NCBI RefSeq assembly: GCF_026151205.1
Contig: NC_087081.1
Span: 248,001-312,000, forward strand
DNA: 64,000 nt
Direction of reading: 5' to 3'
Origin: Bolinopsis microptera
Taxonomy: Eukaryota > Ctenophora > Tentaculata > Lobata > Bolinopsidae
Below are positions 54,028 through 64,000 of the stretch, piece after piece. Within the stretch, counting starts at the first letter, position 1, and the number at the start of each line of letters is the position of its first letter. A program made the position numbers and the translations under genes. The notes beneath the pieces are model-generated. The model worked only from the letters and a program-made list of their open reading frames with translations. It was not told where the DNA came from and did not search any database.

Positions 54028-54192
54028 TTCATTGCATCAAAGTTTTCTCCGGATATGCAGAACGGCAGAAAAGCTCCTCTTCAAAAATCTTCCAATCTGA
54101 TCAAAAATGTGATGGTCTTTCCTCCCTGATAATTTATTGAATACTGAAACAAAAATTATATTTCAACATTATTGACATACAAATTATTTTAG

Positions 54193-57100
54193 TTTGAATG
54201 TGATGCCAGGGAGACACAATCTACTCGAGGCAAATGATGACATGGGGTCTGAAGATGGATATTACGAAGATGATTACTTACCAAAGTAAGATGATTTCTT
54301 AAGTTACTGAACATTGATTTTTAAAGACCCTTGCTATGAGTAATTTGATTTACAATTATATGTGATACTGAAAAGATTCCACCATTCACAATTATTTTAA
54401 AATAACTTTTTTGTATTTCAGGGTAGATAATCTCCGAGCAGATGGTTACGAGGAGGAGTTTAAGAAAGCTATTTCAGTTCTTGAACAGAAGCACAAACAC
54501 CCCAGAAATGGAGAAGTTCACAACATTTGGTGAGAAATGAGCAAATAAATACAGAAATTGTACAGTTATACAGTATTATACGTACAATATAGCCTGAAAT
54601 CTAGTCATGACAGCTCATCGTAAAAAACCTTAAAGTTGTGATGTTTTGTTTTACACATAAAAGAAGTCCATGTTTATGAAGGAGCATGCGCAATGCACAT
54701 GCAGATATATTTACATATGTTGGCTTCAGAATCATGCGATAGTTATATATAAATATAGAATATGTTATATAAAATAGTTAGCTGATGTTTGATATAAAAT
54801 GAACGAGTAATTGTTATTAATTATTATTCAGCTGTTATTACTTATGTAAATAAGTAATAACATATAATTTTACCGTATAAACTAGCAACCTACTTAAATT
54901 TAAAGTAGAATGTTAGAGTGCAGACAATTCTAGTCAAAGCAACATTCATTACCCGAAGTACGTCTCTCTGTATCCTAGGATGGAAAAGATTAGTAATAAC
55001 ATTTAGTTTACAAAGGATAAATGTAATGCATTATAAATTATACATAAATCACAACGCTATATGCACACTGCATTTAATGTAGGTGCGTGTGTATGTTTTG
55101 ACTACTTCCTTGTGTACAGAAATATAACAAAGACCAAGGTATTTCACTCTACTACTACAACGCATGTTTATAAACAAGCGTTGTATAATTTGTTTATAAT
55201 TCGTTTATAATTATAATTTGTTTATCGTCTAGTACCATGTAAAATGTAAACTGCCTCAACTTTGCCTTGATTTATACTAGACTCTCCTTCAACAGGAAAT
55301 ACCTATATTTTGCAGATCCTTTAGTGATGAGATGATATAACATTATACATAGTGCTCTGCAAACACACTAACCTAGGATCTGTCTAAAACAGCAAACTTT
55401 AACCTTTAATATCTCTTATTAAACTTGGTAGTGTTTAGTAGGTCCGAGCATCACAAGTCACAACTCTCGACAGACAAAGTGAAACAAGCAAATGACTGGT
55501 GGAAAATAAATGAATTATAATCGACGTTTCGGCACTCATTGGCCTTTTACTAAGATTACTGATTATAAGTTACGAGGGTCTCGCTTAGGTAGGCGAGCCC
55601 AATTATAGGAACTAAACAAGTAAGTAAGGTGGACCCCAACTAAACAGTAGTTTAAATAATATGCAGCTCTATAAAAAATAATGCATCCAAACAAGAGCTT
55701 ACAATATCAAGTCAATTATTTCATTTAGGTTTCACCAGTCATTTGGCTTGTTTCACTTTGTCTGTCGAGTGCAGTGATGCTCGCTACTAAACACTACAAT
55801 GTAAATTAGTTAGTTACATCTTATACAATGTCCTTGTCGCATAGGAGCGGGGGTAGTGAATACTGTGTTTCGTTCAGTTGAAGTCTGCAAATAATCAAAG
55901 TCATGACACGGAAAAATCTCTTTTACAGGCAAGTAAAACTAGACAGAATAAGGAATAAGTAAAACTAGACGATTAGCACACTAACCACTATCAACCAAAT
56001 GCCACATTTTTCACTGCGCATTCACTGTCATATTGATAGCACTATACTATCGACTCTGCACTGCCCACTAATCGTTAATCCAACACAAGTAGCTTATAAA
56101 ATAGTGCGTGTGATCATCTGTCGTATCAAATCAAATTATTTTTTACTATGTTTTTCACTATTTTTCACTATGTAGGACTAACCCCCCTACAGCTAGTATA
56201 ATAGCGGCTCGGCACAGAGTGGCTTAGGGTTACTGAAAAGGAGATAAGCACCTCAGGCCATCCCAACGTTCGGGAGAGACCTTGTTGTATTGTATTGTAT
56301 GTTAATAAATCATGATATGCAAGTTTTAATTTTTAAAGTTTAAAAAAAAAATGAATAAGCGTACGTATATCATAATTTTAAATTCTCATATTTACGTATA
56401 TTAAATACAATTATATTGTTATGTATCATATGATTTTTTAATCATTGGCCGGTGTACCAAAAACCGGTCCCCAAACAAACAAAGTACACACCACGCTCTC
56501 TTATAAGTTTTTCAAAGCATCTTAATTAAATTCTAAAATTTTGCAACTCGAATGAAATAAATATTCAATAAATTAGATATAGAAAATGGTGCTTGATAGG
56601 AAATAGAAAGTATCTTCCAGCATCAGTAACTTAATGTGCGGATAGTAGGATGCAGATAGTAGGATGTAGGATGCGGATAGTAGGATGCAGATAGTAGGAT
56701 GTAGGATGTGGATAGTAGGATGTAGGATGCAGATAGTAGGATGTAGGATGCGGATAGTAGGATGCAGATAGTAGGATGTAGGATGTGGATAGTAGGATGT
56801 AGGATGCGGATAGTAGGATGTAGGATGTGGATAGTAGGATGCAGATAGTAGGATGTAGGATGCGGATAGTAGGATGCAGATAGTAGGATGTAGGATGTGG
56901 ATAGTAGGATGTAGGATGCGGATAGTAGGATGTAGGATGCGGATAGTAGGATGTAGGATGTGGATAGTAGGATGTAGGATGTGGATAGTAGGATGCAGAT
57001 AGTAGGATGTAGGATGCGGATAGTAGGATGCAGATAGTAGGATGTAGGATGTGGATAGTAGGATGTAGGATGCGGATAGTAGGATGTAGGATGTGGATAG

Positions 57101-60100
57101 TAGGATGTAGGATGTGGATAGTAGGATGTAGGATGCGGATAGTAGGATGTAGGATGTGGATAGTAGGATGTAGGATGCGGATAGTAGGATGCGGATAGTA
57201 GGATATAGGATGCAGATAGTAGGATGTAGGATGTGGATAGTAGGATGTAGGATGCAGATAGTAGGATGTAGGATGTGGATAGTAGGATGTAGGATGCGGA
57301 TAGTAGGATGTAGGATGTGGATAGTAGGATGTAGGATGCAGATAGTAGGATGTAGGATGTGGATAGTAGGATGTAGGATGCGGATAGTAGGATGTAGGAT
57401 GCGGATAGTAGGATGTAGGATGTGGATAGTAGGATGTAGGATGCAGATAGTAGGATGCGGATAGTAGGATGTAGGATGCAGATAGTAGGATGTAGGATGT
57501 GGATAGTAGGATGTAGGATGCGGATAGTAGGATGTAGGATGCGGATAGTAGGATGTAGGATGTGGATAGTAGGATGTGGATAGTAGGATGTAGGATGCGG
57601 ATAGTAGGATGTAGGATGCGGATAGTAGGATGCAGATAGTAGGATGTAGGATGTGGATAGTAGGATGCGGATAGTAGGATGCGGATAGTAGGATGCGGAT
57701 AGTAGGATGTAGGATGCGGATAGTAGGATGTGGATAGTAGGATGTAGGATGCGGATAGTAGGATGTAGGATGCGGATAGTAGGATGTAGGATGTGGATAG
57801 TAGGATGTGGATAGTAGGATGTAGGATGTGGATAGTAGGATGTAGGATGTGGATAGTAGGATGTAGGATGTAGGATGTGGATATTAAATCCAGCCCTTCT
57901 CGCTGGCTAATATAGGTCACGTTATCTATCAAGTGACTGTACCTCGTGACTGCGTCACTCGGTTACCACGTGTTCGACAATCCGACCATACATCAGGTAA
58001 TAACAGCACTGTGTTCAGTTATTACTCTGTGGAGTTCTAGAGTTTAATAAGATCTATTTTGTGGAAAGATGATGTCACACTTGCCGAATATTCTCGAATG
58101 GTAAACACATAAGATTCAACAAAATGACTATGAACTATTTTAAATGAGTTACAGATAGCCACTTTTAATTTGTTGTACGTGAAATTGAATTTGGTTTTGC
58201 AAATTGTGAGATTATAGCAGTACTCCTGTAGGCTGCATTCCTGGGGATTATAGCAGTACTCCTGTAGGCTGCATTCCTGGGGATTATAGCAGTACTCCTG
58301 TAGGCTGCATTCCTGGGGATTATAGCAGTACTCCTGTAGGCTGCATTCCTGGGGATTATAGCAGTACTCCTGTAGGCTGCATTCCTGGGGATTACATTCC
58401 TGAGAATAACCACTTAAAACTTTACTGACACACTTGCTACACTCAAAAGCTTTTAAAAGCAGCATGAATAAGATCATGTCTTAATATAATATTTAACTCC
58501 AGGTATCATTACGTTGTGAAACTTAAAGTAGCTTAAGTTTTGAATTTTATTGCATTGTGAGGGTGAAATAAAGGAAAGATTTTAATGGCGATCAATTTCA
58601 TCGCATTATTCTAATATATATTTCGTAAAAGCTTTCAACTTGCAGTTTGCAGATAGTGTCAATTTAAAGCTTACGTTATATTTAGAAAGCGAAAACAGCT
58701 CTAGCTAGCATATTCCACAAAGAAGTCAGGACAAGAATAGCAACATTAAACAGCAAAATTATTGATTGAATCATAGTGGTTTATGCTTTACCACAAACAT
58801 ACATATAACAAGAAATGCGGCCGCTTTTTTTTGTGCATGGCCGCTCAATTTCCCGATCCGTGATGGCGTATTTTATCATTTTCTATACAACCTGAGGACC
58901 CCAGTTTTTACTGTTTATAAGTATGCAGATATGGCGAAGTGACAGGCCGAGCGCCACCAAGTTAATATAATTCCATATTGAATTTGAAAATCGTGTATAT
59001 TTTTAAAAACCATATGCTTATTGTTTATTATATATGCAACCTGACACCCGACACGGATGTGTGCAAAATAGTATAAGTAACCCAAAATAATAATAGTATG
59101 CTATCAATTAGTGCCTAGTGGGATATGTACATGGTGAAATTAACAATGTACTTGGTCAGTTCAGCGCCGCGCGCCAACAATTAGCTGATTCGGATTATTC
59201 AGCAAAATAACTTTGCGCAGGTAGTCACGTGGGCGATTACAGTGTACGTGTGCGCTGCAGGCAGGTACGGTCGCTCGCAGGTACGGTCGCAAAGCTACCA
59301 TATACAAAAAAAAAACCTCGTTCGCTAACCCTTGTCCTTGACTCTTTTGTGCCTTCGGCACTTTGAGTCATGGATCGGGAAAAAATAAATATGAACGTAA
59401 AGACGGATTACGACTGTTTCTGAATGATAAGAAATACTCTGAATTGATTAGGTTATAGTGCAGTAGTAAAGTGCCCCCCCCCCCCCTTAGTGAGGGGGCG
59501 TGTCTCCCCCCCCCCCCCCCTTAGTGAGGGGGCGTGTCTCCCCCCCCCCTTAGTGAGGGGGCGTGTCTCCGACTTTTACACATCGCGTCCAGGGAGCTTT
59601 TATATTGTATAATCAAGAGGCTTACATATGAACATATTGACATGGGTGTAGAGTTGAGCCTGTACGGAACCTAGTAGTTTCAGTTCCTTGTATAACTTGC
59701 AGATTTGCACTTTTACACATTTTCACAGTATTTAGTACTTATTATTGGTGTTCCCAAATACCTCATTTGGGCAGTAAGACTGGTATTCCATTTCATTAAC
59801 TGTCATTCACTGTTTCAGTGATACTCAAGTTAAGGAAAACGAAGACGAGTTGTATTTAAAGAAGGTATGTATTTTGTTCCAATGTAAATATCCCAAATAT
59901 TTCAAATATCTGTGCTAACGGATCAGGAATTAATGAATAAGACAGACAATGGCTGACCATGAATAGAGCGTATATTTGCATTCGGGAGATTTTAATTCAC
60001 TAATTGCATTGATGAATCGTCTTAAAAGGTTGATAGATTATTGATTGATTAATTAACAACTCATTAACAACTCATTAACAATTCATTAACAACTCATTAA

Positions 60101-63061
60101 CAACTCATTAACAACTCAATAATAATTAATGGTTTGCAGGTTAGTTTGTACAGATCCGTGGCTAACAGACAAAGCATGACTCGACGCAGTATTGACAGTG
60201 ATCTTGACAAACTGTCTTCTTCTCTTATCTCCAGCAAGGAGAGGTAGGAGCTTGATAACATGAATATTTGAGAGAATAATAATATTTGATAATTATGCGA
60301 TAAAATGGTTTAATGAAATTACTTTGTCCAGTCTCCCAAGAGGGTTTACAATGATAACAACCGACTATTTAAGTTCGAACAGTCACGTGGTATTTGTATT
60401 AATCCGTTAATTCATCATGTTTTGATACTTGATACTCTATTTACCGCAAACCCCGATTTACCATAATATATCTTATATAATAATTGGTTTGCATTTTGCA
60501 ATAGAGGCAAAGACTTACCTACCAACAAAATAACCTGACTAAGTTAAAATTAAGTGGAAAAACATCCGGACAGACAGACAGACAGACAAAATACAGACAT
60601 ACAGTATCACTGAGCAGCAGTAACAGATACCACACCGACAATACAGTATCACTGAGCAGCAGTAACAGATACCACACCGACAATACAGTATCACTGAGCA
60701 GCAGTAACAGATACCACACCTACAATACAGTATCACTGAGCAGCAGTAACAGATACCACACCTACAATACAGTATCACTGAGCAGCAGTAACAGATACCA
60801 CACCCACAATACAGTATCACTGAGCAGCAGTAACAGATACCACACCGACAATACAGTATCACTGAGCAGCAGTAACAGATACCACACCGACAATACAGTA
60901 TCACTGAGCAGCAGTAACAGATACCACACCGACAATACAGTATCACTGAGCAGCAGTAACAGATACCACACCGACAATACAGTATCACTGAGCAGCAGTA
61001 ACAGATACCACACCGACAATACAGTATCACTGAGCAGCAGTAACAGATACCACACCTACAATACAGTATCACTGAGCAGCAGTAACAGATACCACACCGA
61101 CAATACAGTATCACTGAGCAGCAGTAACAGATACCACACCTACAATACAGTATCACTGAGCAGCAGTAACAGATACCACACCGACAATACAGTATCACTG
61201 AGCAGCAGTAACAGATACCACACCGACAATACAGTATCACTGAGCAGCAGTAACAGATACCACACCTACAATACAGTATCACTGAGCAGCAGTAACAGAT
61301 ACCACACCGACAATACAGTATCACTGAGCAGCAGTAACAGATACCACACCGACAATACAGTATCACTGAGCAGCAGTAACAGATACCACACCTACAATAC
61401 AGTATCACTGAGCAGCAGTAACAGATACCACACCGACAATACAGTATCACTGAGCAGCAGTAACAGATACCACACCGACAATACAGTATCACTGAGCAGC
61501 AGTAACAGATACCACACCGACAATACAGTATCACTGAGCAGCAGTAACAGATACCACACCGACAATACAGTATCACTGAGCAGCAGTAACAGATACCACA
61601 CCGACAATACAGTATCACTGAGCAGCAGTAACAGATACCACACCTACAATACAGTATCACTGAGCAGCAGTAACAGATACCACACCGACAATACAGTATC
61701 ACTGAGCAGCAGTAACAGATACCACACCGACAATACAGTATCACTGAGCAGCAGTAACAGATACCACACCTACAATACAGTATCACTGAGCAGCAGTAAC
61801 AGATACCACACCTACAATACAGTATCACTGAGCAGCAGTAACAGATACCACACCGACAATTTTACCAGACTTGTTAATTGGTAGTGTGAACAGATTAAAT
61901 AGAGATATTTCATATTAATTGTTATAGGTAGATCTTTTAGCTCTGTGAATTAAATTAACCTTGAACCAAAATGTTAAACTTTAATAGAGGCATTCTATTT
62001 AGAACCTTAAACTCACGAAATCGCACCAGTCAAAGATTTGCAAAGAGGTAGAATTGAATCTCATGAACTTGAATGGGGATTAAACTGCACCACATGTAAA
62101 TTACAAAAGTTGTCATTAAATCTGGGCTATGAATACGTTGTAACTCATTGTGTTGTTACTAACATTATGTTTCGTCAGGTGGTCTTCACAGACAGATGTA
62201 AACGATGACGTCAGCGATTTTACTGTTCAAGTTAATGGTGAAGTTAATGGTGAAGTTACTGGTGAAGTTAATGGTGAAGTTAATGATTTTAACGACGTCA
62301 CAGTTGATGGTGATGGTGACGTCACAGTTGATATTAATGGTGACTTCACTGTTGATGTTAATGGTGAGTACGTAAGTTTACAAGCTCCTGAAATGGAAGA
62401 TAACAAGGAAACAAGTCAGTGTTCTCTGCAAGTTCACAACAGTCCTATCAGATCTTCTCACAGTTCTAACAGGTTTTTAGGTTTTTAGGTTTTAATACTT
62501 TCAACACTACTATATAACAAATAATTTGAGGAGGTTCTCTCAAGATGATTTTTAATTCGTAGATTTCAAGAGCCTAAACTGTGTATGATTCGCCTCTCCA
62601 AACAAATCTAAGGTTTTTAGTGTTTTTTGTGATAATTTGCAAAGCCCCTTGTAACAGCCACATAGCCAGTTGTTCAGTAAAAAAGGGACAAGTCTGAAGC
62701 CCCTAGTAGTAGTACCATGCTCATTCAATTATACCAGTTACATTTTCTAGTTAATTAAATAATGTTTGAAAATTGGTGCTATATTTGATGATCTTAACGG
62801 AAATAAATTAAATTAAGTAAAAACTCTGACATCACATCATCACACAAAGCATAACATCCGCAGCTGCTGTTCCATGTCCTAAACTAACATAATATTTCAG
62901 CATATTTTCAACATATTTAACATATTTCAGTTTACAATCAGACAACCGTAAGCTGAGCGACAACAAACTGAACGGTAGCTCAGTGTCACTCCCTCTGAAC
63001 AGGACTCTCAGCAACCTCAGCCTCCAAGCTAAACATCTGAACAAGAGCAATTCCTCTGTCG
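54193..63061 (+). CDS. Six-exon gene of unknown function (continues past the window)
   Basis: Exons 54193-54285, 54422-54529, 59819-59864, 60140-60243, 62179-62472 and 62931-63061 all have AG/GT borders and join without a phase conflict (2, 2, 0, 2, 2, 1 at their ends). The first ATG is in exon 1 (54203); the exon follows an acceptor, so a 5' UTR or coding exon lies upstream. The protein is hydrophilic and acidic: an N-terminal EDGYYEDDY stretch, a helical EEEFKKAISVLEQKHKH segment, Ser/Arg-rich SVANRQSMTRRSIDSDLDKL (possible phosphosites), then low-complexity V-N-G-E-V repeats and an S/N-rich region. There is no signal peptide or TM helix. Introns hold minisatellites at 56.6, 58.2 and 60.6 kb. 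I do not recognise the family; it looks like a cytoplasmic or cytoskeletal protein, which is only a guess. Confidence 0.7.
54530..56640. other. Intron 2, first part: MITE and unassigned DNA
   Basis: Apart from the MITE at 55428-55797 I see no gene. Near 56200-56320 a GC-richer stretch ending TTGTTGTATTGTATTGTATG and ATAAATC looks like the 3' end of a SINE or LINE but cannot be assigned. Confidence 0.45.
55428..55797. mobile_element. 370-bp MITE
   Basis: Terminal inverted repeats of about 70 bp begin GTAGTGTTTAGTAG and contain CTCGACAGACAAAGTGAAAC on both sides. The interior is non-coding. A clean target-site duplication is not visible. Confidence 0.75.
56641..57884. repeat. 7/14/21-bp minisatellite
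   Basis: About 1.24 kb built from 7-mers (GGATGTA, GGATGYG/GGATGCA, GATAGTA) combined as 21-bp and 14-bp units in irregular order. All are multiples of 7, and the common 21-bp unit is also a multiple of 3, which keeps long meaningless ORFs open on both strands. Confidence 0.95.
57885..58209. other. Intron, no gene
   Basis: About 325 bp between two minisatellites; nothing recognised. Confidence 0.4.
58210..58389. repeat. 36-bp minisatellite, 5 copies
   Basis: Five identical 36-bp units (GATTATAGCAGTACTCCTGT and 16 more) followed by a partial unit. Confidence 0.95.
58390..59473. other. Intron, no gene
   Basis: About 1.1 kb of AT-rich intron. The GC-richer patch at 59160-59360 has a short minus ORF with no domain. 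Confidence 0.4.
59474..59567. repeat. Three poly(C)-headed repeats
   Basis: Three units of a C-run (9-16 C) followed by TTAGTGAGGGGGCGTGTCTC. The unit length varies only in the C-run, so replication slippage is probable. Confidence 0.9.
60049..60118. repeat. 11-bp tandem repeat
   Basis: About six to seven units of CATTAACAACT, with one AATT variant, immediately upstream of the exon-4 acceptor. Confidence 0.85.
60601..61860. repeat. 42-bp minisatellite, exactly 30 copies
   Basis: 1260 bp equal 30 units of 42 bp (ACAGTATCACTGAGCAGCAG, then TAACAGATACCACACC-GACAAT). Nearly all variation is one position (CACACC-G/T/C-ACAAT, positions 37 of the unit). The 429-residue antisense ORF is an artefact of the multiple-of-3 period. 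Confidence 0.97.
61861..62178. other. Intron, no gene
   Basis: End of intron 4; nothing recognised apart from the exon-5 acceptor. Confidence 0.4.
62473..62930. other. Intron 5 with a dispersed 34-bp repeat
   Basis: Positions 62490-62523 (TTTTAATACTTTCAACACTA and following) repeat the sequence at 20232-20265 next to the AlkB LINE. Nothing else is recognised. Confidence 0.5.
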
Positions 63062-64000
63062 GTATGTGAAATATGTAACCTGGTAACATACACTTTGTTG
63101 TATCATCTTTAGATGGAGTGTAATCGATTGATTTATCAATGATGTGATTTGTGTCAGATTGAATCCACCGTCATACACACATGTAACTCAATGAAAACCG
63201 AAGCTAACTTATTTGATGAAAGTTCTTGACTTGGTAAGCAGTCTAGGCGCAGTGGTGTGATGTTTATCTGAACTTCTAAAATGTAACATGCGGCACTTAG
63301 TTCCAACAAAATGTGCTCGAAATACTTGGTATTTTTGGAACGCGCGGTCACCTTGAAATCAGCTAAAGCGAGTGCACGCGTGTTCTAGCTGTTGATTTGA
63401 GAATATAACATCAAGATTTTAAATCTACATGTGAATGTCTGTGATTGAATTATCTCTGCTAGCTATTTCCCATCGGACCATTCTGCACTGTTATTGAGAG
63501 TGCCTGGTATTGTACTTGTGATGTGACACACAATAGTCTCATCATCTTTTCCTCCAATTCTCTATTATTAGTTGTGATCTATGGGTCAAAGCGGGTTATA
63601 GATCAAAGACTTTCTTTGTTCATATCATCTGTCAGATTATAATTTGAGTGATAATAACCCCTTTTACCTCACTCAGAGCTAAATTTACGGATTTAATATC
63701 CGATCTAGAGATTAAATCATGAGATTCATGACAGTTGAAGCCAATCGAATCTATCTAATTTTCACCGACACCGTGGCGGCCAAATCACTATGATTATTAG
63801 ACAATAACCTGTATGCTTACAATATATCCCAACAAAATACATAAATATTATACACACATACTCGTGATACAAGTTATTTTATATTTTATACATATTTATT
63901 CATATTAAACATATTTTATCGTGCATTCAGACAAGCGCTGAAGTGTTAGGAATTCAAAAAAACATTATAATAGGATTTAAAACGCTTTCATTTGCACATC
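63062..64000. other. Intron 6, open at the window end
   Basis: No further exon with a matching phase-1 acceptor was identified before the window ends. Confidence 0.4.

Noticed and set aside
56631-57932. 433-residue minus ORF (His/Pro/Tyr/Ile repeats) and its plus-strand counterpart
   Set aside because: A product of the 7/21-bp minisatellite: no start context, no domain, and it lies within an intron.
58037-58477. 146-residue minus ORF with NPQECSLQEYC repeats
   Set aside because: Five copies of a 36-bp minisatellite, again a multiple of three.
60539-61828. 429-residue Cys-rich repeat ORF on the minus strand
   Set aside because: A translation of 30 copies of a 42-bp minisatellite in an intron of the plus-strand gene. 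The Cys-rich look is coincidental.

Overview
This is eukaryotic, almost certainly metazoan, DNA. It is AT-rich, has spliced genes with GT-AG introns, and is crowded with animal-type transposons (CR1/L2-like and REL-endonuclease LINEs, Penelope, MULE, Helitron-like, MITEs, a giant foldback). A precursor carrying many identical amidated neuropeptides, a thrombospondin type-1 membrane protein and an LGR-like GPCR remnant fit an invertebrate. The large identical-peptide precursor makes a cnidarian or another early-branching animal my first guess, but no sequence here fixes the phylum.

Layout. 0-5 kb holds decayed LINEs and a pair of direct repeats. 5-13.7 kb is a tandemly duplicated unit of about 3.1 kb. 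Each of its two main copies has a TATA promoter, a secreted precursor of an FVDF-amide peptide (4 peptide copies in the first gene, 15 in the second) and a downstream heat-shock-element array. A REL-endonuclease LINE fragment has inserted between them. 13.8-15.4 kb (minus) is a gene for a short type II membrane protein with one TSP1 domain and two alternative first exons. 16.4-19.6 kb is a FLYWCH-MULE inserted in a Helitron-like element; a second copy of that element, at 37.7 kb, shows the unoccupied site. 20.3-26.0 kb is a nearly intact LINE whose ORF1 joins an AlkB-like 2OG-Fe(II) oxygenase to an SGNH esterase.

26.3-31.2 kb is a 4.9-kb foldback palindrome with satellite-filled arms. 31.6-34.3 kb (minus) is a multi-exon zinc-finger/hAT-like gene with one frameshift. 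35.0-35.5 kb is a GPCR fragment and 36.3-36.95 kb a Schlafen/AlbA_2 gene, both minus. 37.3-52.8 kb is a nested transposon graveyard whose order can be worked out from paired filled and empty sites. 53-53.8 kb is a mobile-element domain relic. From 54.2 kb to the window end runs a plus-strand gene of unknown function: six exons with fully consistent phases, and introns that hold three minisatellites and a MITE.

The genes do not form a pathway. The functional cargo is the neuropeptide cluster, the TSP1 protein, the AlbA_2 protein and the unknown multi-exon gene; most of the rest is mobile DNA. All intron/exon calls are my own reading of splice signals and phase; no alignment or database search was run.
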